From Pandoraea commovens (lineage in GTDB: Bacteria > Pseudomonadota > Gammaproteobacteria > Burkholderiales > Burkholderiaceae), in contig NZ_CABPSA010000002.1 of the NCBI RefSeq assembly GCF_902459615.1, positions 856,872 to 920,871 on the forward strand: a DNA stretch of 64,000 bases. Reading direction: 5' to 3'. Made by a program: the position numbers and the translations under genes. Positions 28,845 through 36,762 of this stretch are shown piece by piece (within the stretch, counting starts at the first letter, position 1; each line of letters starts with the position of its first letter). The notes beneath the pieces were generated by a model. That model saw only the letters and a program-made list of their open reading frames with translations. It was not told the DNA's origin and did no database searches.

Positions 28845-29678
28845 CTAATTAATTGAGTGGGCCGAGGGCGGCGTGCGCAGCACGACGGCCGCGAGGACGT
28901 GTGTGGCGCCCGCCCGCTTGAGCGCGGCGGCCGCAGCGTCGCAGGTGGCGCCGGTGGTCATCACGTCGTCGATCAGTACGACGCGGCGCCCTTCGATACG
29001 CTCGCTAGCGACAAAGACGTCACGCAGATTGCGCTGGCGCGCGTCACGCGACAACCGACGCTGCGCCGGTGTCGTTCGCTCCCGGTGAAGCATCCCGACA
29101 CTGGCTGGCAGCCGTGCCCGCCGCGCCGCAACGCGCGCCAGCTCCCATGCCTGATTGAAGCCGCGTGAGGCCAATCGCGAGGGTGCCAGGGGCACGGGCA
29201 CCACAAGCGGCATGGCGTCTCGATGGCGGCTTGCCGGGACGATGTCTCTCAAGGCATCGCCGAGGCGTTCGCCGAATTCCCGTGCGAGCGGCAGCGCACC
29301 GCGGTATTTCAGACGAATCATCAGCATATCGAGCGGCGGAACGTAGTCTGCGAGCGTCAGCGTGGCGTCGAACGCGGGCCGGTCTTGCAGGCATTGTCCG
29401 CAGAGGGCGGATGCTGGGGTGCGACAAATTGTCGCATCATTCGCCGTTGGTGCAACCGTTCCGTCCAGTGCCAACACCGGCGACAGCAAAGCGACCGCAC
29501 ATCGTGCACAGCGCGGCCTGCCGTCGGGTTGGCTCGCGTCGAATGCCGTCGCGCAGGCGTCGCAGATCTGTCTCAGCGCTCGTCGCCGACAAATCGCGCA
29601 ATGATCGGGCAACGCAGTGCGCAGCAATCCGCTCGCTAGCCGAGTCGGCGTCAGGAGGAGCGAAGAGAGGATGGGCAC
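28845..29678 (-). CDS. comF: ComF family protein
   Basis: Phosphoribosyltransferase-like protein linked to natural transformation; about 277 residues from a GTG at 29678. N-terminal zinc cysteines (HCAICRRR, CDAC, CARC, CGQC) are followed by the PRPP-binding loop VVLIDDVMTTGATCDAAA. The start is uncertain: no strong ribosome site is seen and the frame is open into the divergent methyltransferase leader. The protein is rather long in its inter-cysteine linker. Pairs functionally with comM at 8.7-10.3 kb. Confidence 0.88.
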   Translation of the reverse strand: MPILSSLLLTPTRLASGLLRTALPDHCAICRRRALRQICDACATAFDASQPDGRPRCARCAVALLSPVLALDGTVAPTANDATICRTPASALCGQCLQDRPAFDATLTLADYVPPLDMLMIRLKYRGALPLAREFGERLGDALRDIVPASRHRDAMPLVVPVPLAPSRLASRGFNQAWELARVAARRARLPASVGMLHRERTTPAQRRLSRDARQRNLRDVFVASERIEGRRVVLIDDVMTTGATCDAAAAALKRAGATHVLAAVVLRTPPSAHSIN

Positions 29679-29829
29679 GGCGAATATCCGGGATGAAAGG
29701 CAGAGGGCGGTGGATCGATAGCGGCGGTTTAACAGGCGCGTGGTGCGGAATGGGGCGGAGCGGCGCGGGCGTGTCCGATGCGTTCCGACAGCAGCGAGTA
29801 TACTGCCGACTCGCCTTTTCGCCTGTCCC

Positions 29830-30750
29830 ATGAAGCCTTCCGACGCTCCCCAAAACCCGTCCTCTGCGTTCTCCGCACGCTTTTTGCGCACTGCGTTCGA
29901 CCGTCGCGCGCCGAACTGGCAGGACGCCGATTTCCTGATGCGGGAAGTGGCGTCGCGACTCGCGAGCCGGCTCGATTACATCAAGCTCAAACCCAAACGT
30001 GTCCTGGACGCAGGCTGCGGCACGGGCGGCGATCTGCAGAGCTTCGGCGAACGATATCCCGATGCCTACCGTGTCGGCCTCGACGCCTCGTTCGGTATGG
30101 CGAAGGCTGCTGCTGCGGCTGGCGCGACAACCGGCTGGCGGCGTCTGCTGCGTAGCGCTCCTCCGTATGGAGTGGTTCAGGCCGATTTCGCTGCGCTGCC
30201 GTTTGCGTCGCGTGCCTTCGATCTCGTGTGGTCGAACCTTGCGCTCCATTGGTACCGTGAACCACATCGCGTGATCCCCGAGTGGCACCGCGTGCTGACG
30301 ACGGACGGATTGCTGATGTTCTCGGCCTACGGTCCCGACACGCTGCGTGAGTTGCGTGCTGCGTGGGCGGAAGTCGACGGCCTTCCTCACGCGCTGGAAC
30401 CGACGGACATGCACGATCTGGGCGACATGATGGTGGCGAGTGGATTCGATACGCCCGTGACCGACATGGAGCGCCTGACGCTGACGTTCGAATCGCCCGA
30501 TACCTTGCTGCGCGACGTTCGCCTGCTTGGGGTAAATCCGCAGCCCGAGCGTCGTCAGGGATTGACGGGGCGGGCGCGACTTGCGGCATTGCGAGCGGCG
30601 CTGGAGCGCCAGCGTGGCCCAGATGGCACGATCGCGCTGACGTTCGAGCTCGTCTACGGTCACGCCTGGAAGATCCCCGAGAAGACCGATGCCGCAGGCA
30701 ATGCTGTCGTGCGTCTTCAGGATATCGGTCGCGGCGGACGTCCTCGCTAA
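29830..30750 (+). CDS. BioC-like SAM-dependent methyltransferase
   Basis: 306 residues with class I methyltransferase motif I (RVLDAGCGTGGDL), motif II (PFASRAFDLVWSNLALHW) and the BioC-type LMFSAYGPDTLRELRAAW. BioC methylates malonyl-ACP to start biotin (pimelate) synthesis; that role fits but other bio genes are not in the window. Divergent from comF. In related genomes, as I recall, this gene is close to DUF2244 and the cox operon, so it marks the left edge of the accessory cluster. Confidence 0.8.
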   Translation: MKPSDAPQNPSSAFSARFLRTAFDRRAPNWQDADFLMREVASRLASRLDYIKLKPKRVLDAGCGTGGDLQSFGERYPDAYRVGLDASFGMAKAAAAAGATTGWRRLLRSAPPYGVVQADFAALPFASRAFDLVWSNLALHWYREPHRVIPEWHRVLTTDGLLMFSAYGPDTLRELRAAWAEVDGLPHALEPTDMHDLGDMMVASGFDTPVTDMERLTLTFESPDTLLRDVRLLGVNPQPERRQGLTGRARLAALRAALERQRGPDGTIALTFELVYGHAWKIPEKTDAAGNAVVRLQDIGRGGRPR

Positions 30751-30778
30751 GCGATCTTTCGTTCCCTTCGCCAGCACC

Positions 30779-30802
30779 GCATCGGCGGCGTTCCGCCGAT
30801 GC
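30779..30802. repeat. 10-bp hairpin after the methyltransferase gene
   Basis: GCATCGGCGG-CGTT-CCGCCGATGC (30779-30802) is a perfect inverted repeat 29 bp beyond the stop; a second 7-bp hairpin CGCGCGA-TAAG-TCGCGCG lies at 30833-30850. Neither has a U-tract. They may still end or insulate the upstream transcript. Confidence 0.5.
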
Positions 30803-30871
30803 CGAAGCCTCTCCCACGCTCTTGCATCACGCCGCGCGATAAGTCGCGCGATGCACCGCCGCAGCCTGCGT

Positions 30872-30918
30872 CCTACACGACTATGCAGGTGTTCCGCGTT
30901 CGTCCAGTTCGCTTAAAT
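30872..30918 (+). promoter_or_regulatory. Candidate LuxR-box promoter of the diaminopropionate cluster
   Basis: CCTACA-N6-TGCAGG (30872-30889) is an 18-bp imperfect dyad with CT/AG ends like lux boxes. A -10-like TTAAAT (30913-30918) lies 22 bases after it, which would place the dyad near -44, the usual position for LuxR activators. This is a pattern-level suggestion only; the match to any specific lux-box consensus is partial. Confidence 0.3.
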
Positions 30919-31020
30919 GATGCTTCACGGCGTGATTGATCGCAGGACCTGGAAGTCATCCCTCCCTGCGCCTCTTCACGCAAAAGCGTTGCTTGCGGGC
31001 GAATACTCGGGAGGTGGGCG

Positions 31021-32151
31021 GTGGACTTTCAACACGAAGCGTTATCGGTACGGCAAGACGTCGAACGTGCGCCATGCGAGCGGTCGCGTCACGCGGGCGC
31101 GTCGACGGCGCTTCGTATCGATGGCGAGTTCCTTCGCCCGACCGTCCCCGTCTTCACAACCATCGAGGGTTTGTGCGCGGCCGCCGTTCACCTGAAGCTG
31201 GAAGGGTTTAACGCCGCAGGTTCAGTCAAGCTCAAGACGGCGCTGCAACTGATCGAAGACCTTGAAATCGCCCATCCGATTCGGCCCGACACACAGATCG
31301 TGGAGTCTTCATCGGGCAATCTCGGCGTGGCGCTCGCGATGGTCTGCGCCAATCGAGGCTACCGATTCACGTGCGTGACAGACCCCAACACATCGCGGCA
31401 GGCCATCCGGGCGATGCAGGCGGTCGGTGCGCGTGTCGTGCGTGTCGACCGCCGCGACGCACAGGGAGGCTATCTCGCAACGCGCATCGCGTGGATTCGG
31501 GAGCAGGTCGCGCGCGATCCGCGGTGCATCTGGGTCAATCAGTACGCGAATCCAGCCAACTGGCGCGCGCACTTCCGGTGGACGGCGCCGGAGATTTTCT
31601 CGGCCTATCCGGACGTCGATCATCTTTTCATCGGTGCCGGCACGACCGGCACACTGATGGGCTGTCTTCACTATGTCCGTGCACATCGGTTGCGAACGCG
31701 TGTGGTCGCCGTCGACGCAGTGGGGTCCGTCACGTTCGGTGGTCCGCCTGGGCCGCGCTTTATTCCGGGGCTTGGCACGAGTTGCAAGCCACCGCTCAGT
31801 GAGCTTTCGGACTCGGAGCCGCCGGACGCCATCGTCCACGTTTGCGAATCCGACACCTTGCGCATGTGCCACACGCTGGCGCGACGAGGGCTGCTGGCTG
31901 GCGGGTCGACGGGGAGCGTGCTCCATGCCGTTCAGGCCTCGACAGCAGACATTGCTGCGAGCGATACCGTCGTTGCCATCGCGCCCGACATGGGCGACAA
32001 GTATCTCGACACGCTTTACGACGGTGACTGGGCTGCTGCGTGTTTCGGCGACACGTCGGGCATATCTGGCGTATCCGGAGCGCCCGACATATCAGACGTA
32101 TCCGGCACTACCGCCGCTTCCATCGAAATCGTTGCACCCTCGCTGTCATGA
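31021..32151 (+). CDS. sbnA: SbnA-like 2,3-diaminopropionate precursor synthase
   Basis: Cysteine-synthase-fold PLP enzyme, 376 residues. SbnA joins O-phosphoserine and glutamate into N-(1-amino-1-carboxyl-2-ethyl)-glutamate, the precursor of L-2,3-diaminopropionate. PLP lysine Lys70 is in LEGFNAAGSVKLKTA, with SSSGNLG, GAGTTGTLMG and GGSTGSVLHAV phosphate/cofactor loops. The GTG start at 31021 follows GGGAGGTGGGCG. The last 35 residues are a Ser/Gly/Asp low-complexity tail absent from the core fold. Stop overlaps the sbnB start (ATGA). First gene of the accessory cluster. Confidence 0.88.
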   Translation: MDFQHEALSVRQDVERAPCERSRHAGASTALRIDGEFLRPTVPVFTTIEGLCAAAVHLKLEGFNAAGSVKLKTALQLIEDLEIAHPIRPDTQIVESSSGNLGVALAMVCANRGYRFTCVTDPNTSRQAIRAMQAVGARVVRVDRRDAQGGYLATRIAWIREQVARDPRCIWVNQYANPANWRAHFRWTAPEIFSAYPDVDHLFIGAGTTGTLMGCLHYVRAHRLRTRVVAVDAVGSVTFGGPPGPRFIPGLGTSCKPPLSELSDSEPPDAIVHVCESDTLRMCHTLARRGLLAGGSTGSVLHAVQASTADIAASDTVVAIAPDMGDKYLDTLYDGDWAAACFGDTSGISGVSGAPDISDVSGTTAASIEIVAPSLS

Positions 32152-33182
32152 ACGCCCGCCCCATTCCGCAATTCCGCGTGTTCACGGGCGAGCAGATCGA
32201 TACGGCCGTCCGCCACGGAAAGCGTGCCATCCTCGACACCGTCGAAGCGGCGTATCGCGCGCATCACGCGGGCCATACCGTGAATCCGGAAAGCCAGTTT
32301 CTCCGGTTTCCCGACGCACAGCGCAATCGCATCATCGCGTTGCCGGCGCACATCCGCGGACGTGGCGAAGACCGCGAGAGTGTGACCGGTATCAAATGGA
32401 TTTCGAGCTTCCCGGAGAACATCGAGCGGGGCATGCCGAGGGCGTCTGCGGTGCTGATCCTTAACGATGCGGTGACGGGGTACCCGATGGCCTGCATGGA
32501 GGCGAGCATCATCAGCGCGGCACGCACGGCGGCGAGCGCCATCAGCGCGCTTCGATGTCTCGCGCACGACGACGCCGCGCGTCCTCGGCGTGTGGCGCTC
32601 ATCGGGGCGGGGGTGATTGCGCGCCATGTCGCCGAGTGTTTGCCACTGGCGGAACTGAGCGTCGGCGAGGTCATGGTCCATGACCTGAACATGCGATATG
32701 CAGAGTCGCTTGCAAGTCGAATCGAAACGCAAATCGGATTGAACGCCCGCGTCGAAGCGTCGCTGGAAATCGCGATACGCGATTCGGACGTGATCGTTTT
32801 GACGACCACGGCAGTGTCTCCGCATATTGAAGATCCCGGATGGTTTGCACACTGTCCGATCGTGTTGCATCTGTCGTTGCGGGATCTCGCCCCATCGATT
32901 GTCGTGGCGTCGCACAACGTGGTTGACGACATCGACCATTGCTTGCGCGCCTCGACATCGCTTCATCTCACCGAAATCGCGACGGGCCATCGACGCTTCG
33001 TCACGACATCACTGCCCCACTTGCTGTGCGGCGGTGAGCCGCCAATGCGCGATCGGCCCATCGTGTTTTCTCCTTTCGGACTTGGCATTCTCGACATTGC
33101 CGTCGGTCGCTGGGTCTACGAGTGCCTGGCGGCCGAGCAGGCGCCCGTCCCCCGATTCTTCTTTGACTTGCACCGCGCATGA
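32148..33182 (+). CDS. sbnB: SbnB-like N-((2S)-2-amino-2-carboxyethyl)-L-glutamate dehydrogenase
   Basis: 344-residue member of the ornithine cyclodeaminase/mu-crystallin family. SbnB oxidatively splits the SbnA product to L-2,3-diaminopropionate and 2-oxoglutarate with NAD. Seen: substrate-side Lys in GIKWISSFPEN (about 83), Rossmann motif VALIGAGVIARHVAE (about 150-164), and the DIAVG-type ending region. Coupled to sbnA upstream and to the purA-like gene downstream by ATGA overlaps. Directly supports diaminopropionate as a building block. Confidence 0.88.
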   Translation: MNARPIPQFRVFTGEQIDTAVRHGKRAILDTVEAAYRAHHAGHTVNPESQFLRFPDAQRNRIIALPAHIRGRGEDRESVTGIKWISSFPENIERGMPRASAVLILNDAVTGYPMACMEASIISAARTAASAISALRCLAHDDAARPRRVALIGAGVIARHVAECLPLAELSVGEVMVHDLNMRYAESLASRIETQIGLNARVEASLEIAIRDSDVIVLTTTAVSPHIEDPGWFAHCPIVLHLSLRDLAPSIVVASHNVVDDIDHCLRASTSLHLTEIATGHRRFVTTSLPHLLCGGEPPMRDRPIVFSPFGLGILDIAVGRWVYECLAAEQAPVPRFFFDLHRA

Positions 33183-34660
33183 CCACAGCTTCCACCGCTC
33201 TCATTAGTTCCTCATCATCGTCGGATCAACACGCTTCGCTCGCTGCCGAAGGGTTCGCGGACGTCCTCGTCGGGCTGCAATACGGCGACGAGGGTAAGGC
33301 GAAAATCATCGACGCCCTCGCACCGGGGTACGACGTGATTGCCCGCTTCAACGGCGGCGCCAATGCGGGCCACACCATCGACACGCCGCAAGGACGCATC
33401 GCGCTAAAGCAATTGCCGTCGGGTGTATTTCATCCTCATACCACGCTGTATATCGGGTCGGGTTGTGCCATCAATCCGTGGAAGCTGGCGGATGAGATCG
33501 GTCAACTGCGCGAGATGGGTATTGCCCTCGAAGGGCGGCTTCACATCAGTGCACGCGCGGCATTGGTGCAACCGCATCACATTGCGATGGATCGCCGCAA
33601 TGGCGACACAATCGGCACGACTGGCAACGGTATCGGACCGTGCTACGCGGACCGCGCCTTGCGAGTTCGAAACGATATGCGCGTCAATCTGATGCTTGGC
33701 GACCTGATCGCGAACGAATCCGAGGCCGTGGCTTCGATGCGAAACATCTTTACGCGCATGGTCAACGCTGAGGGCGGCACCTCGCCGTGGATGGCCGAAA
33801 TGTCAGATTTGCTAAGGGACTTGCCCAGGGCGGCAGCGACTTTACGGCGGTACATCCAGTCGGATCGTGGATGGCTCGCGAATCGTGTCAGGGCGGGCGC
33901 GAGCGTGTTGTTTGAAGGCGCACAGTCGGTGTTGCTCGACGTGGTCGAGGGAAGTCAGCCCTACGTCACATCGAGCCACACCGTGCCTGCCTACGCGTAT
34001 GTGGGCGGCGATCTTTCGCCGAAGTACCACCGGCAAACGATCGGCGTGGCCAAGGCCATCATGTCGCGCGTAGGGCGCGGGCCATTTCCTTCGGAGCTTG
34101 GCGGCGAGCGTTCCGCACAGTACTGCCACGACGCGTCGCAGTCCCGCATCGGAAAAGCCGAGGAGCAGTCATGTTTCTCCGCCGACACATTGCTTCGTTC
34201 CAGCGATCCATTCGACGTGGGTACGGCGCTTCGCATGCTCACAGCGGAGTACGGAACGGGCACCGGGCGTCCGCGTCGTATCGGCATGCTCGATCTCGCT
34301 CAGTTGCGAGACGTTATCCGAACGCACGCCGTGGACTGTGTGTATCTCAACAAGGTGGACTGTCTCGCGTACTTCGCAAAGTCGACGTATCAAGGGGTGC
34401 CGATGCGAGTGCATCGCGATGTGCTGACAGCAGATGCCATGCCGGATGTGCTGATCTATCCCGGGCTGACGGCGCCATCGCTCGATCAGGCACGGGAAGG
34501 GACGCTGGACGCCGCCATGCACGGCTTTGTCGACTTCGTCGAGCGTCACATCGGGGCACCTTTGGCCGGGCTCGGGCTGGGGCCTGAGCGCGCCAGTCTC
34601 GTGCCGCTGGCGCCGCATCAAATAGCACCTGTCGCGTCATCGATGCCTCATGACGCATAA
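33179..34660 (+). CDS. Divergent adenylosuccinate synthetase homologue
   Basis: 493 residues, longer than PurA (about 430). PurA uses GTP to activate a carbonyl oxygen of IMP and joins aspartate. Here the catalytic Asp and His are kept (YGDEGKAK, NAGHT), as are the IMP-side TTGNGIGP, the TGRPRR aspartate loop and an NKVD guanine motif, but several near-invariant positions differ (WGDEGKGK to YGDEGKAK, QGG to NGG, TKLD to NKVD). So the chemistry is probably GTP-dependent ligation on a different or modified substrate. The alternative is a drug-resistant PurA for self-protection. Overlaps both neighbours (ATGA upstream, 11 bp downstream). Confidence 0.82.
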   Translation: MTTASTALISSSSSSDQHASLAAEGFADVLVGLQYGDEGKAKIIDALAPGYDVIARFNGGANAGHTIDTPQGRIALKQLPSGVFHPHTTLYIGSGCAINPWKLADEIGQLREMGIALEGRLHISARAALVQPHHIAMDRRNGDTIGTTGNGIGPCYADRALRVRNDMRVNLMLGDLIANESEAVASMRNIFTRMVNAEGGTSPWMAEMSDLLRDLPRAAATLRRYIQSDRGWLANRVRAGASVLFEGAQSVLLDVVEGSQPYVTSSHTVPAYAYVGGDLSPKYHRQTIGVAKAIMSRVGRGPFPSELGGERSAQYCHDASQSRIGKAEEQSCFSADTLLRSSDPFDVGTALRMLTAEYGTGTGRPRRIGMLDLAQLRDVIRTHAVDCVYLNKVDCLAYFAKSTYQGVPMRVHRDVLTADAMPDVLIYPGLTAPSLDQAREGTLDAAMHGFVDFVERHIGAPLAGLGLGPERASLVPLAPHQIAPVASSMPHDA

Positions 34661-35612
34661 GCAGACCGGCATCGGCGCATATGGTGTCTCCGGCGGACAC
34701 GGTGCGTCCGTATTCGAGCCCAAACCCTGGCGTGACGTTGCGGCAGTCACCCGCTGCGCCACGGGGTTGCCGTTTCCGCCGTTGCTGCCCGGCCATCTGT
34801 TCTTCAATGTGTCGCTCATGCCGTATGCGACGCATCCGTTGGTCTGTGCGCAAGGTCAGGCGGCGCGGCAGCGGTTGAGTGCACTGCGTCTCGGAGACTA
34901 CCTGAACAAGACGGAGCGGGTCGAGTTGTTCATCGTTAACCGGGCCATTGAGCAGATGCTCGATAGGGATGACATCACGGCGGTGAGTCGCGACGATTTG
35001 CTGGCGATCTACACGGACGAAGGCTTTCACACCTGGATGATGGAGCGTTTCCGTTTGCAGATGTTGCGCGCGGCGGGGCACGTCATGGAGAAAGGGGCAT
35101 CTCGGGGTGTCGCGCGGGTACTGGCGTTGTGCGAATCGGTTTCGCCAGCGCATGCGGGCATCGCAAGCATTGCCGCTGCGACCGTGACGGAGACGCTGAT
35201 CACCGGAACGTTGCGTCAGGCAGGCGCGGGCGAGGAGATCTACCCGCCGGTACACACCTTGCTGTCGGAGCACGGCGCCGACGAGATGCGGCATCAGGCA
35301 GCGTTCGTTCGTTTCGCAAGCGAGTGGGTGCCTGGGCTTTCGCTCGATGAGCGGGAATACCTCGATCAACTGTTGCCGGACCTGATGATGGCATTTCTTG
35401 CGCCCGAGATCGAGACGTGGCGCGAACATCTCTGTGCCATCGGGCTCGGGGAAACCGAGGCCGATCAGGTGCTGCTCGAGAGTGTCGATCCGTTGGCGGT
35501 CGGCGTGCAGATGATGGAGGCCGCGCGGGTGCCACGCCGTCTTTTCGAACGCCTGGGACTCTCATGCGGAGAACGGTTTGCACAACTGGCGAGCCGGTGG
35601 CGACCACCTTGA
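34650..35612 (+). CDS. AurF-like diiron N-oxygenase
   Basis: 320 residues. AurF-type enzymes oxidise an amine to hydroxylamine, nitroso or nitro using a carboxylate-bridged diiron centre. All seven ligands align by spacing with AurF: Glu89, Glu124-x2-His127 (DEGFH), Glu181 (TVTETL), His208-x3-Glu212-x2-His215 (HGADEMRH). The order and gaps (35, 57, 27 residues) are close to those I recall for AurF (35, 60, 27). Starts inside the 3' end of the purA-like gene. The amine of diaminopropionate or a derivative is the natural candidate substrate; the flavin reductase encoded at 39.1 kb could supply electrons. Confidence 0.78.
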   Translation: MTHKQTGIGAYGVSGGHGASVFEPKPWRDVAAVTRCATGLPFPPLLPGHLFFNVSLMPYATHPLVCAQGQAARQRLSALRLGDYLNKTERVELFIVNRAIEQMLDRDDITAVSRDDLLAIYTDEGFHTWMMERFRLQMLRAAGHVMEKGASRGVARVLALCESVSPAHAGIASIAAATVTETLITGTLRQAGAGEEIYPPVHTLLSEHGADEMRHQAAFVRFASEWVPGLSLDEREYLDQLLPDLMMAFLAPEIETWREHLCAIGLGETEADQVLLESVDPLAVGVQMMEAARVPRRLFERLGLSCGERFAQLASRWRPP

Positions 35613-35715
35613 TGGTGTGGCGCTACAGGACTTAGGCGTGAAGTCTGCGTAACGCCCGTGAGACGGTTGAGGCAAGGTTCAGACGAGGTTGAAGAACGGC
35701 GATCAGGAGGGACAT

Positions 35716-36762
35716 GTGACGTGTCATTGGCTTGCGCCCGATTTGACGATGAGTGCCCCGGACTACCGGGCGTTGCTGAGTGCGGCGCTGTCGTTCAAGC
35801 GTCGATATCCCCTGCATACCGAGGGGGCGCTTCGTGACAGGACGATCTACTTTCTTTTCTACAACGCATCGCTGCGCACGCGTAGCAGCTTCCAGACGGG
35901 ACTGGCGAGATTGGGGGGGAACGCCATCGTCCTGGATCCGCACACGGGGATCTACACACCGGCGCTTCCTGACGCGGAGATCCCCTACACGACGGAGCGT
36001 GTGGCCGACGTCGCGCGAGTGCTGTCGTCCTATGGTGACGCGATAGCGATTCGCATGTACGGCGCTCCCGCAGGCTGGGTGTACGGTGCGGCGCACCGGC
36101 ATCTCGAAGCGTTCGCCGAGTGGAGTCAGGTACCGGTCATCAACATGGAGTGCGATCGGTTTCATCCGTGTCAGGCACTCGCGGATGTGATGACGCTACG
36201 TGAACAACTGGGTGGACTCACCGGGCGCAAGCTGTGCATCAGCTGGGCTTACTCGGGAAGCTGGCACAAGCCTGTCGCGGTGCCGCAAAGCCTGTTGCTA
36301 GCCGCCGTCAAAACCGGGATGGACGTGACGCTCGCCTATCCACCGCCGTTTGCGCTCGACTCTCGGATCATGGCGGCCGCTGCGCAGTTTGCGGGGCAGA
36401 CGGGGGCGCGGATTCGCGTGACGCACGATTTGCGCGATGGCGTGACCGACGCGCACGCCGTCTACGCCAAGTCGTGGTGCAGCCTCAATCACCTGCCACA
36501 GCACTCGGGAGAGGGTGTCGACGAAGCGGGGATGCACGCGGCGTTCGAACGGCATCGCGACTGGTGCGTGGACGCAGACATCATGCGGCTTGCCGCACCG
36601 AATGCTGGTTATCTCCATTGCTTGCCGGTGGACCGGGAGCAGGAGGTGTCGGATGACGTCGTAGAAAGCCCGGCATCGTGGGTGTTCCAACAAGCGGCCA
36701 ACCGACTGCATGCGCAAAACGCCGTGATGGCGCACCTCTTGAATCCGGGGAGTCTGACGTGA
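35716..36762 (+). CDS. Carbamoyltransferase of the N-acetylornithine carbamoyltransferase type
   Basis: 348 residues from a GTG at 35716 placed 4 bases after AGGAGGG; the ATG at 35714 is out of frame. Carbamoyl-phosphate motifs are complete: SLRTR (52-56), HPCQ (150-153) and HCLP near residue 296. Wider similarity (VPVINME, KTGMDVTLAYPP, VYAKSW, ENRLH-like NRLHAQNAVMAHLL) is to N-acetylornithine rather than ornithine carbamoyltransferases. The lysine that is carboxylated in the Xanthomonas enzyme (after HCLP) aligns with a glutamate here, so the acceptor is probably not acetylornithine. An amino group of diaminopropionate or its N-hydroxy form is a reasonable guess. Confidence 0.82.
   Translation: MTCHWLAPDLTMSAPDYRALLSAALSFKRRYPLHTEGALRDRTIYFLFYNASLRTRSSFQTGLARLGGNAIVLDPHTGIYTPALPDAEIPYTTERVADVARVLSSYGDAIAIRMYGAPAGWVYGAAHRHLEAFAEWSQVPVINMECDRFHPCQALADVMTLREQLGGLTGRKLCISWAYSGSWHKPVAVPQSLLLAAVKTGMDVTLAYPPPFALDSRIMAAAAQFAGQTGARIRVTHDLRDGVTDAHAVYAKSWCSLNHLPQHSGEGVDEAGMHAAFERHRDWCVDADIMRLAAPNAGYLHCLPVDREQEVSDDVVESPASWVFQQAANRLHAQNAVMAHLLNPGSLT

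Noticed and set aside
31021-33182. Staphyloferrin B-type siderophore cluster
   Set aside because: SbnA/SbnB suggested it, but no NIS synthetase, decarboxylase or siderophore transporter is present; the other genes do not fit.
33179-34660. Ordinary housekeeping purA
   Set aside because: Near-invariant motifs are altered, the protein is about 60 residues longer than usual, and it is embedded by overlaps in an accessory operon. The genome outside the window would settle it.
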